Below the pieces are notes generated by a model. It was not told where the DNA came from and searched no databases. It worked only from the letters and a program-made list of their open reading frames with translations. This document shows, piece after piece, positions 26,901 to 34,686 of a stretch of 64,000 nt of DNA. Every line of letters starts with the position of its first letter. The stretch's first letter is position 1. The stretch spans positions 74,336 to 138,335 of the forward strand of contig NMRA01000300.1 of the NCBI GenBank assembly GCA_002633005.1, given 5' to 3'. The stretch comes from Phoronis australis. Lineage: Eukaryota > Phoronida > Phoronidae. The position numbers and the translations under genes are program-made.

Positions 26901-29900
26901 CTTAGAGATATCGACTTTTGCAATCACGAGGTGTGAGGTAACCTAATTACTCGTCATTTCTTCCGACCAAGCTTATAGAATTTCAGGCCACGCCCGAATT
27001 ATTTTGAAGCCGTGAAACCACTTTCATTTTGACGAAGGAACAATTTCAGACCAATAGCGGATTTGCAGCGACGCCATATTGAAATTAGGTTAAAATGGTG
27101 CATTGTAGGTGCTGTGGTCAGGATCCCGAAAGCAGCCATAGTAACAAGCATAATACGCGTTATGAGCGCGAAGCAAACTTACGGCGGTTACACTTGTTGT
27201 GTTCCTGGCTGCTTCAAAAACAACAAGAGAGATAAAAATCTGAGTTGTTATGTGTTCCCTGCAAACCAAGAACTTCGTGAAAAATGGATAAAGAACATTG
27301 GGAGAGCTGGGAGTAAGGGGAGATTGAGCGCATTCAAACCAACGCGGGGCATCTAGGCAACATGTAGCCCCTCAGTTGGCCATATAGGGGCTGCAATACT
27401 TCCATTCGCTTTCTGTACACATTTCGCTACTTCAGTGTATTTTAAACGGGCCGTGACCTGATTTGGGTTACCGATTTCGAGTTCTCAGAGTGAAAAATAC
27501 ATTCTACACTGAAAACCATCATTAAAAAAAAAAAAAAAAAAAAAAAAAAANNNNNNNNNNNNNNNNNNNNNNNNNNNNNNNNNNNNNNNNNNNNNNNNNN
27601 NNNNNNNNNNNNNNNNNNNNNNNNNNNNNNNNNNNNNNNNNNNNNNNNNNNNNNNNNNNNNNNTAAAAAAAAAAAAAAAAAAAAAAAAAAAACGCTTACT
27701 TTCATCATTGGTCCTCTCTACTTCTATACATATCTTTGATGAAGCTTAGTTGTGAGTATTAAGTTGACTTTGGAGAAGAATTCCAAGTCCACTTTTTTGG
27801 TTGCCGTTCACCGCGCGCGCGATAACCACAAAATATGTCAACTGAGTCACGTGAGTTAGGCAAAGGTTAGCGCAAGACTGAGCGAAGCGCGTGACGCTAT
27901 CTCGCGACACTTGTAAAATAGCATGAGACGGTATCGGGTGAAATTTGTAAGATATGTGTCCCTTAGACTTTTTATTCGTCAACATGCGTGATTTCACGTA
28001 ACTTCCTCAAAATGGCACCCGGTAAGAGAAACTCGAGCAAACCGCGACAGATTTTCATCGATTTATTCAAGTTTTGCTGACTAAATTGTATCCAGAATCG
28101 TGGTATGTATGGTTCATTTGGTTTTATTTGCTGTATTTTGAAATGAGTAACTCTTTGTGAGGATGTACTAGTTATCGTCCCTGTATGTCTGCGGCATCAA
28201 GGGCGATGTAATTGCCTAGGGGCCATCGTGTGTGCAGCGAACATTTTCCTGGCGGGAAAAAGACGTATGAGAACAACATTCCGACGGAGTTCCCTCTTAA
28301 ATGTATCGCCTCTAGCACTCCACGGCGAAAGCTACAAAAGTTAAGCCACCCGAGAACTCTCAACTTGTCTGAAACCGGACTGAGGCGGAGATTTAGAAAT
28401 CAACGCCGATAGCCCCAATACTGAACATGACGACAGTCGTGCCCTCGGTCACACGGTCACTGATTATAGCTACGCTGTGTTTACAAACGAGAGAGAGGAC
28501 TTGCTTGGTATTATAAAGCAAAAAATGAAACACGGTTTTTAGTTGGCAAATCGCTCCAAATGCACACACTATCCAGCCTGCTCACGACATGCGTGACCAC
28601 AAGCTATCCCATGAGCCTTCGCGCAGGAAGTAACTCGCACATGCGCAATGCGTAGCTCATTTGCGCTGCAAATCCGCTATTTTGTTGCGGTAAGCATATA
28701 GCCAACTTGTTTTGAGGAGAAAGCGTGTATTTATTGGCGTTTTATGACATGTTTACATATTCAGTCTGCAGAGTTCACACTTTGCAGTTTGCCAGAATGA
28801 AGCTGTTTCTTTACTTAACTGAATGATGGATCGTCTGCTTCTCTTCAGACGGTGAACCGATGTTGTCTGAAAGCCTGACGTCAAACCCCAGCTGCACGGA
28901 TGCTAGCCACTCAAGCTCTCGCGGAGTGATACCGCAGGCAAAAATAAGAACTATCAAAATGACCCTAGTTATTGTTACTGGTAAGTAGAAATGCGAGTAA
29001 TCCTGAAGTTCATTGACACGTTGCATAACATGCGAGATACGTCTACTGCAGTTCTGATGCGTGGCGATATGTCGCGAAGACTTACGTGTTTTCTCAAAAC
29101 TGGAAGGAATTATCAAAATGCATATTATCCCATGTTTGCAGGCATATTCTTACAGTAATCTATATCACTGCACATAAAGTATTACCGCTACTCAATAAAA
29201 CTTGTTTTTCAGACTGGTAGACAGCCGAGTTCTCTGAATACACTGTGGCAGTAGACTTACATGTTTGTATGCTGCATGTTGAGACGTCTTCTAAAACTTT
29301 ATTGTTGCAGCCTTTGTGTTCTGTTGGAGTCCCTTCTTCGTCATCCAGATGATGTTAGCCTACTCGTATCACGTGCCGATGGCGGTGAGCGTGATGGGAC
29401 AGAGCCTGGGCGTGTTGAATAATCTGGCCAACCCTATCGTCTACGGAATATTCAGCACTAGAGTTTGTACAAATCTCAGGTGAGCCAGTGAGCATGACCA
29501 GTTTCATTAATCTGACTCATGCAACCTTTTCCAAGGTGGGGCATCACCCATTGACTCAAACGCCTCCTAGTGACTGCTGTTACATACACAAAATGGCGTT
29601 GAATTTTTTTCCTCATCACTTTTTCCTCGTCGTATTCCACAATTTGAAAGGGTGACTTCTTCGTATAAAATATATTAATACTGCGCATGGGTTTTTCCAA
29701 AGCTGGTCACAAACGTCCATGTACCATAGGTGTCGCTATACACACCAACCATGGAACTGTCTCGATGAAAAAAGACATGAAGTTGTGCACCCGAACCTTC
29801 GACAGTGAGAGAAGTGGAGTCCGGCACTGTTTTAGAAACTTCTGTTTCGAATTTGTATTGCTACATACTCCTGGTATGTGACAAGCAACATTAACATTCT

Positions 29901-32486
29901 GGTCTGTAAACGTGCGACATCGTCCATCTTTTCTCTCTGCAAGTCTCGCTGCCCGACGTCCACCTTACTTTCATACCTTATTCACTGCAGATGCTTGGGG
30001 AAAATTTCCTTTTTGCTTTCGTTTCTTCTTTAGGGTGCCCAGTCAACAAACGGTTGTACAGGAACATGTAAGTGTCCGATATGCTCAAGCCGTCGTTAGT
30101 TAGAATGGAATTTCCATCGAGTATTATAAAATTGCGTGTCCGTTGTTTTTGAACACTCTGGAAATGCTGTTGTGACTAATAGTCGACATGGTTTGAGCCA
30201 CCATGGTGTACTTCCATCCTCACTCAGAGTGGACAATTTTGTCGACTGTCGTAATTAAGGGCCGGTATTTATATATTAAAGTAGACAATAGTTCATTTCT
30301 TCATTTGACCCCCCCCACCCCCGTTCCAGGTATTGGAGGTCAAAATATAGAGTCATCTTGTTGGCATCCGTCAGTGTGTCTCGTTTTCAAGCAATTTGAA
30401 AAATATTCCAGGATAGTAGAATAAACATTAAATTCAAATGAAGTCACCTGAATTCAGTACCAATTGAATACATTTCTCAAACTCTCTGAATTTGGCTCTT
30501 GTCCCTGGGATACATCCACAGAATTTAAAAAATACATTGTGAATGAAAAATTCTCGTCGTGGTTTAGACTTGTATGTACAATGATGCCAATGTTTGCTTT
30601 TATTCTACCCTTCACATTAGTGTCATTAAAAACTGCACTCGGCCTTGAGTAAATTATTTACGGTTGTCGGAAAATATGTCGTTCTACTGTTATTCAGCTG
30701 TAAAGTTGTGGAGTGGTCTTTTCCGTCGGCTTTCGGCGCCATGAAATATTCCGTCACTTGTTGGCCAGTTTCTTTTTTTCGCCGATTCTTCAATCAACTG
30801 TTCTTCTTCCACGAGCTTGCGTACATGTTACAATAGATTATCCGAACAGGTTTCATTTCGTTAAAAGTTTCTAGTATTTTAATGCCAGCAAACTTAATTT
30901 CAGAACAAACTTTGCTGCTACAAAGCTTCATTATCTCCCGAATCACGAACGTAAAGTTTTCAAAACGACGACAGACGTTTCTTTGTTACAAAAGGCGGAC
31001 AATTATGCAAGGAAATGACGTTTATTAGATTTTTTCCACTTAAACAGCTGTAAAGGGCAAGGTGAGTGTCGGTTGATTCCCAGATTTTGCATGCACCCCC
31101 ATCGGTCATTAACTCCAGATGTTGATTATGTATAAGTTTCACGACGAGGTGACGAGAAGAACTACCCGAGCTGTGTGAAATTTCGGGGTCTAATGGAGCT
31201 CAACATATAGTGTAGACAGCCAGCAAACTGTATGAAGACCATCGTCAAAATGCAGCTAGGTACCAATGTGTGTTGAGCTTCGTTAGACCCCGGAATTTTA
31301 CGCAGCCCGGGTACTTCTGTTCGTCACCTCGTCGTGAAACTTATATCAACATCTAAAATTAACGACCGGTGGTGATGCATGCAAAATCTAGGAGTCAACC
31401 GACTTTCACGTTGCCCGTTACAGCCGTTCAAGTGAAAAACCCAGCCATCTAAAAACATCATTTCTCTTGCATAATTCTCCACCTTTTGTAACAATGAAAA
31501 TTATGTCGTTGTTTTGAAAACAGTAGCCTCGTGACACGCGCGCGCGCCGTTTCCTATTTTTTTCGACATCTCTCGGAAAATGATGGCAACTTCGAAACAC
31601 CAAAGTTCATTCTGAAATTCGGTTTGCTGGTCTTATAATACTAAAAATGAAATGAATCTAGTTCAGATAATTTGTTGTGACATGTACACAACCTCATGGA
31701 AGAAGAACAATTGATTTCAGAATCGAGGAAAAGGAATCTGGCCAATAGGTGACGCCATATTTTATGGCGCCGAAAGCCGACGCAAAAGAGCACCGCAAAT
31801 TTAGCAGCAGAGTAACAGTAGAACGCCATTTTTTCCGGTAAGTAATTTAGTTTTTCAAGGAAGAGTGTAGTATTTAATGACACTAGTTTTGTGTCAAATT
31901 TTATTTGGTCAATTTTTTACCCACATCGTCGCAAAGCTACATAGAGTGGTACCTAGCTGTATCTTCAGTGACGACAATATTCATACAGCTAGCAGGCTGG
32001 CTATCTTCAAGTGGGCATACAAAGAGTGAAAATAGTCCGATAAGATGGCTACACTACGATAAAACACCCGGAATTGACATGGCCGGCCATACTGCTTCGT
32101 TGGCTGAAACTAGCCTGGCAAGCGAACGTCACTAGACTGTTTGGAAGCAATGGCGAACTGTCAGCTGTCTGAAGCCTAGAAATATTATCTATTTTTTACA
32201 TCAAGACCATTTCATGATAACGCTAAGTGGCCTAGGGCTATTTCATTTCTTGTTTTACAGAGAAATCCGAGTCGTCAACTGGCTGCTAAACAAGATATGT
32301 TGCTGCCTTTGCAAACCTGCACACGACAAACGACGAAATGGTCACTACGACCACAGCACGACAACGGATTATCTATCAACGACCGAATCACCGCATAACC
32401 ATGGACAGAGGCACGACTCTATCGCTTACCACAGCGTCGGACGTAGCTCCTCTCGGGGAGCCTTTAAAAGTACCACACAGATGTGA
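8772..32486 (+). CDS. Class A GPCR, neuropeptide S / CCAP receptor group (9 exons, 446 aa)
   Basis: Joined exons: 8772-8906, 12787-12925, 14420-14523, 20561-20654, 24058-24209, 26387-26576, 28849-28980, 29311-29479, 32261-32486. Every intron is GT-AG and the reading frame is continuous to TGA. The product is a seven-helix plasma-membrane peptide receptor. The N-terminus (1-45) is extracellular with two NDT glycosylation sequons. TM1 has the GN motif; TM2 reads NLAAVDLAAAFF; TM3 runs from Cys119 to LVALSIDRLD (DRL in place of DRY, residues 143-145); TM4 is 163-182; ECL2 holds Cys190 and Cys196; TM6 has FCWSPFF (319-325); TM7 has NPIVY (356-360). The segments STYVLVALSIDR and SSRGVIPQAKIRTIKMTLVIV are typical of the NPSR/CCAPR group within the vasopressin-like receptors. 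The tail carries a CCCLC palmitoylation-type cluster. The start codon ATCATGG has a good Kozak context. The ligand is inferred only to be an NPS/CCAP/NG-peptide-like neuropeptide. Other vasopressin-superfamily receptors are less likely. Confidence 0.88.
9172..9352. repeat. 57-bp tandem repeat (3 units)
   Basis: TGGAACTCCCTATCCTAGAC followed by CTTGCAGTATGAAACAATGT recurs at 9188, 9245 and 9302, a 57-bp period. It lies in GPCR intron 1. The open frame across it follows from the period being divisible by 3. Confidence 0.9.
9515..9772 (+). mobile_element. LINE reverse-transcriptase remnant
   Basis: Conceptual translation includes LCRIPKYLTLRRSSVT and VSSRLDYSNTFLTGIPD, then LKFQNIKMSARTH. The SRLDYxN-L-GIPD and LQ.xQN.AAR-like order is a hallmark of non-LTR retrotransposon reverse transcriptase distal to the catalytic domain (Jockey/CR1/L2 groups). 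It is a short, decayed fragment in GPCR intron 1. Confidence 0.6.
9773..12786. other. GPCR intron 1, distal part
   Basis: An open frame at 10449-10895 (148 codons) has no recognisable domain and is overlapped by another frame. Two GCACGTGCACAA-type E-box motifs lie near 12058 and 12079. No exon is supported. Confidence 0.55.
12787..12925 (+). CDS. GPCR exon 2 (TM1, ICL1, start of TM2)
   Basis: Acceptor tttcag and donor gtgagt, with exit phase 1. It encodes a strongly hydrophobic helix containing IGNACVIAAI, then a basic loop KTGRRSRMN and NFFILNLAAV. This is the canonical TM1-ICL1-TM2 layout of class A receptors. Confidence 0.9.
13102..13806. mobile_element. Deleted THAP-family TIR element, copy B (705 bp)
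   Basis: Same termini as copies A and C: TTAAAGGAGAATGCCACCC at left and GGGTGGCATTCTCCTTTAA at right. It shares the subterminal AGTCTTTTTTACCGTCTTAA block and the distal TCAGGTGTCAGGTAACGC block, but lacks the THAP-coding middle. It is a MITE-sized internal deletion derivative lying in GPCR intron 2. Confidence 0.8.
14420..14523 (+). CDS. GPCR exon 3 (rest of TM2, ECL1, start of TM3)
   Basis: The split codon G|AT restores the conserved TM2 aspartate (Asp92). The exon encodes DLAAAFFGVLPDAV, then the ECL1 tryptophan (FWYAG) and the TM3 disulfide cysteine in MCKIVEFLK. The donor is gtaatc, phase 0. Confidence 0.9.
15693..15842. mobile_element. Short GTGGCGGAT-type MITE (150 bp)
   Basis: Begins CAGTGGCGGACTTAGGGGGG and ends CTTGATGCGCCCCTG. 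It shares CCCCCTAAAATTCT and CCTAACTCAAAATCC with the longer copies, but the middle is deleted. It sits in GPCR intron 3 just before copy C. Confidence 0.65.
15945..17147 (+). repeat. Direct duplication joined by a single N (at 16586)
   Basis: 15945-16585 and 16587-17147 begin with the same TTGTAGTATTTGTTGCTG and end with TTCCGGTTCGAACTG. Copy 2 lacks about 85 bp (including the left transposon terminus) and a 6-bp CGTGTC, with scattered substitutions. The one-base N at the join points to two alleles placed in series by the assembler. Confidence 0.85.
16109..18657 (+). mobile_element. THAP-family TIR element, copy C with nested MITE and duplicated segment
   Basis: Ends: TTAAAGAAGAATGTCTCCCG at left and GGGTGGCATTCTCCTTTAA at right. 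A decayed plus-strand THAP domain (about 16280-16510) reads CIVPACLNYEAAKKADISF, with a frameshift, then RKWLAVVKKERHVVNSKYE and RVCGRHLVDSDF. The 2,549 bp shrink to about 1.65 kb, the length of copy A, after subtracting the N-joined duplicate (16586-17147) and the nested MITE (17767-18091). It lies in GPCR intron 3. Confidence 0.78.
17767..18091. mobile_element. GTGGCGGAT-type MITE nested in copy C
   Basis: Begins CAGTGGCGGATTG and ends TTGGATCCGCCCCTA, with CCCCCTAAAATTCTACCAGA and GAGACCCCTGCATCC inside, shared with 20995-21277. It interrupts the TTCCGAGCCACTGG sequence of the host transposon. GAGCCA appears on both sides, consistent with most of an 8-bp, hAT-like target duplication. Confidence 0.7.
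19763..19814. repeat. 24-bp direct repeat
   Basis: CCCACAGCCTCGTATCCACA followed by CCAA occurs twice in tandem in GPCR intron 3. Confidence 0.85.
20561..20654 (+). CDS. GPCR exon 4 (TM3 and DRL motif)
   Basis: Acceptor gtttcag and donor gtgagt, phase 1. It encodes TM3 (ASTYVLVALSID) followed by RLDAIARPMSF, where DRL occupies the place of the DRY motif. The phrase matches NPSR/CCAP receptors, which usually read IDRYxAI.PM.F. Confidence 0.93.
20995..21280. mobile_element. GTGGCGGAT-type MITE in GPCR intron 4
   Basis: Starts CAGTGGTCCCCCTAAAATTT, ends CCTGGATCCGCTCCTG, and is flanked on both sides by TGATCGG, a likely target duplication. Its interior closely matches 17767-18091. The left end is slightly deleted. 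Confidence 0.72.
21281..23932. other. GPCR intron 4, middle part
   Basis: Several short open frames between 22270 and 23830 match no family I know and lack consistent splice signals. No feature is supported. Confidence 0.55.
23933..23998. other. 66-nt hairpin-forming inverted repeat
   Basis: GGTTTGAAAATATTTAAAA at left pairs with TTTTAAATATTTTCAAACC at right, and the inner AAGAATGC pairs imperfectly with GCGTTCT. The loop is about 11 nt. It is AT-rich and lies 59 bp before GPCR exon 5, in intron 4. It could be a small foldback or a miRNA-like precursor; sequence alone cannot tell. Confidence 0.75.
24058..24209 (+). CDS. GPCR exon 5 (ICL2, TM4, ECL2)
   Basis: Acceptor ttttag and donor gtaaga. 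It encodes KRAKILIAIAWITSVVFSLP (TM4) and an ECL2 with Cys190 and Cys196. Cys190 is the presumed partner of Cys119. The CW pair common in ECL2 of the vasopressin-like superfamily is absent. Confidence 0.9.
24210..26386. other. GPCR intron 5
   Basis: Contains a 155-codon plus-strand frame (24941-25408), basic and without a recognisable domain, overlapped by minus-strand frames. It is probably chance. Confidence 0.5.
26387..26576 (+). CDS. GPCR exon 6 (TM5 and start of ICL3)
   Basis: Acceptor tttttag. It encodes a hydrophobic TM5 with FIIPTVTIATCYAVIIHVIW, including the conserved TM5 proline and tyrosine, then a basic Ser/Arg-rich ICL3 start. The donor gtaagg lies after ACGAAAA, phase 1. Reading on past it meets a stop after four codons, which supports this donor. 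Confidence 0.88.
27162..28412 (+). pseudogene. Split THAP-domain fragment inside GPCR intron 6
   Basis: Part 1 (27162-27356) encodes CCVPGCFKNNKRDKNLSCYV, FPANQELREKWIKNI, then stops at TAG. Part 2 (about 28220-28412) resumes in frame with GHRVCSEHFPGGKKTYENNI and PTEFP and ends at TAG. Together they give the THAP zinc-finger signature: C-x4-C, the central FP and W, then C-x2-H. THAP domains bind DNA and occur in P-element transposases and their domesticated relatives. Part 2 has a plausible acceptor (cctag), but I see no GT donor at the matching point of part 1 (ACGCG followed by gggcat). The ~870-bp separator contains an A-rich run with an assembly gap. It is either a decayed copy or one broken by insertion; no transposase catalytic region was found. 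Confidence 0.65.
27551..27663. other. Assembly gap inside a poly-A run
   Basis: 113 N flanked by long A runs on both sides, in GPCR intron 6 between the two THAP parts. The true length is unknown. Confidence 0.99.
28849..28980 (+). CDS. GPCR exon 7 (ICL3 and first half of TM6)
   Basis: Acceptor ctcttcag and donor gtaagt, phase 1 to 1. It encodes the rest of ICL3, with a Ser-rich stretch, then SSRGVIPQAKIRTIKMTLVIVT. The SRG-IP-AKI-T-KMT pattern is diagnostic of the NPSR/CCAP receptor group. Confidence 0.92.
29311..29479 (+). CDS. GPCR exon 8 (TM6 to helix 8)
   Basis: Acceptor ttgttgcag and donor gtgagc, exit phase 2. It encodes FVFCWSPFFVIQMM (TM6), ECL3, and TM7 with GVLNNLANPIVYGIFS. Both helices carry the canonical class A prolines. 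Confidence 0.94.
30612..31890. mobile_element. Large foldback (inverted-repeat) element in GPCR intron 8
   Basis: The left arm (about 30612-31207) and right arm (about 31267-31890) are imperfect reverse complements around a ~59-nt loop. Examples: GGCTTTCGGCGCCAT at 30730 against ATGGCGCCGAAAGCC at 31765; GTTTCACGACGAGGTGACGA against TCGTCACCTCGTCGTGAAAC; and the outer ATTAGTGTCATTAAA against TTTAATGACACTAG. No coding capacity was recognised. It is likely a foldback-type transposon or a paired inverted insertion. Confidence 0.8.
32261..32486 (+). CDS. GPCR exon 9 (cytoplasmic tail, stop TGA)
   Basis: Acceptor tgttttacag. The split codon AG|A gives Arg372. The tail has the cysteine cluster CCCLC, a likely palmitoylation site after helix 8, then a Ser/Thr/His-rich hydrophilic segment suited to arrestin or GRK phosphorylation. 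TGA is at 32484-32486. Confidence 0.88.
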
Positions 32487-32686
32487 GACTCACAGCCAGA
32501 TACATGTATAGTGACGGTTGGAGATCAGAGACATCCCCCGAGGACGTGACAAGAACAACGCCATCACCATGTCAATTTGCGGTTTTCTTGAGCATTTTCC
32601 GTTCAAAATTTGCTTTTGGGACTCCCTTACGAGATCTGTCAACGTTCGTCTATTTGACACGCCGGTGTTTCATCACTCGCGTATGT

Positions 32687-33886
32687 ACCAAAATCGTGGC
32701 GAAGATAGCGCCAAATGCTCCCAGTAAATGACCGTGATGCATCTGAACCAGCTGAAGACACTCATTGTTATATTTGGTCAAGTGGAGACAATGCGTGAAA
32801 GAAGTACATCATTGGCCAGGATAACTACATGTACGTTATCAGACATGACTACAACTTCTACTGCTTGTTTCGTTTCTGGCCTTTTTGTCATTTGAACATC
32901 ACGGAAGATAGCGCTTGAAGTTTTTGAGTGGGTCGGACTGAGACGCCTCTTTTGGTTGTATGCGAAACAGAAATTTGTGGAACCTACCTTAAGTGTTCAG
33001 GGGACGCGTTTGTTATTCCCGTGGGGAAACGCATGCCACGTGGGACGTCGACGCATTTGGAACGTCGTTTCGGCCGCACTAATTTGTCGTTTTAGAGTGT
33101 ACAGTAGAAATGTTTGAGACAAACCGAAAAGCTGAAGGTGCGAATCAATAATCACACTTGCTCGTAAAAATTCATGATATGAAGTGAAGAAGTGATGGAC
33201 GGTGAATGTATTCTTGCCGTGTTCTGGGTATGACCGAATGTCAGTTTTGTACACCTACCATGGGTCTAGCTACCACTTGTCTCCTNACCAAAATCGTGGC
33301 GAAGATAGCGCCAAATGCTCCCAGTAAATGACCGTGATGCATCTGAACCAGCTGAAGACACTCATTGTTATATTTGGTCAAGTGGAGACAATGCGTGAAA
33401 GAAGGACATCATTGGTCAGGATAACTACATGTACGTTATCAGACATGAGTACAACTTCTACTGCTTGTTTCGTTTCTGGCCTTTTTTGTCATTTGAACAT
33501 CACGGAAGATGTCGCTTGAAGTTTTTGAGTGGGTCGGACTGAGACGCCTCTTTTGGTTGTATGCGAAACAGAAATTTGTGGAACCTACCTTAAGTATTCA
33601 GGGGACGCGTTTGTTATTCCCGTGGGGAAACGCATGCCACGTGGGACGTCGACGCATTTGGAACGTCGTTTCGGCCGCACTAATTTGTCGTTTTAGAGTG
33701 TACAGTAGAAATGTTTGAGACAAACCGAAAAGCTGAAGGTGCGAATCAATAATCACACTTGCTCGTAAAAATTCATGATATGAAGTGAAGAAGTGATGGA
33801 CGGTGAATGTATTCTTGCCGTGTTCTGGGTATGACCGAATGTCAGTTTTGTACACCTACCATGGGTCTAGCTACCACTTGTCTCCT
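32687..33886 (+). repeat. 600-bp direct duplication joined by a single N (at 33286)
   Basis: 32687-33285 and 33287-33886 both run from ACCAAAATCGTGGCGAAGAT to CTACCACTTGTCTCCT. They differ by only a few substitutions and a one-base T-run indel. The join is one N. It lies just 3' of the GPCR stop codon and is most simply two haplotype copies in series. Confidence 0.9.
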
Positions 33887-34680
33887 ATTTGGACGGAGTT
33901 GCTCACAATACCAAGATGCCTGCTGTAGTCTGAACTAGATATCTCCGTCGTTGGACTAATCTAATCTAATGCTCTGTTAGGCTTGGCAAGCGTCACTAGC
34001 CCCTTACAAAGTCTATTGAATTGGAATTAACGCCATATCGGGCCTATGACTGGACAGTGGGAACAACTGTGATACTGCTTGTTCGGTTGTTTCACAATGC
34101 AATTTCTGCATGGACGATATTTCTCTTCAATAGTCCTCCAAATGGTTAGCCACGCCTGTAAGGAGATTTCAATCTCCGGCTTGCACCAAACTATTTATTT
34201 ATTCTTCGTTAATCTCTGTCGGTGTGTCTTAACAGGGTTTAGTATGAGTTTAAAGTAAATGTGAATCTCTTCGAAGAATAACTAGTCATTAGCGTGTGCA
34301 ACGTAAGGCCAGCACTAGCTGAGAGTTATACGTGGCTGGTGGGCGAGTTATCAGACATGAGCACCTAGTAAGAATTTTGCTGAAAAACAGGTTAGTGCCC
34401 TGACGCGCGCTTTAGTTGTTACAGCCCACAGCTCATTGCTTTTCGCGACTTACGTACTAAACACGTACAATGTATATAGACATGACACGTATAATGGTGG
34501 CGAAGAAGAAAACTAGCCGAATGAAGTGTGACAACAATTACAAATAACCGGAATAGCCGGAAATCTGCGACATTTCTTTGGGTCGATGTAATCACCATTG
34601 TTCGCTCGCTAGGTGTCGCTTTCATTGTTTATCGTTGATTAGTTGTTTGTGTAAATGTTGTTGATGAAATCGTGCAAGCA

Positions 34681-34686
34681 AATAAA
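34681..34686 (+). terminator. Possible GPCR polyadenylation signal AATAAA
   Basis: AATAAA in GCAAATAAAAATAACC, 2.2 kb past the GPCR stop codon (about 1.6 kb if the 600-bp duplicate is an artefact). Weakly supported. Confidence 0.25.

Noticed and set aside
27442-27708. Poly-Phe open frame on the minus strand
   Set aside because: It is the translation of a poly-A/T run and an N gap.
32997-33855. Two identical 85-codon minus-strand frames
   Set aside because: They exist twice only because of the N-joined duplication, and the protein has no recognisable feature.
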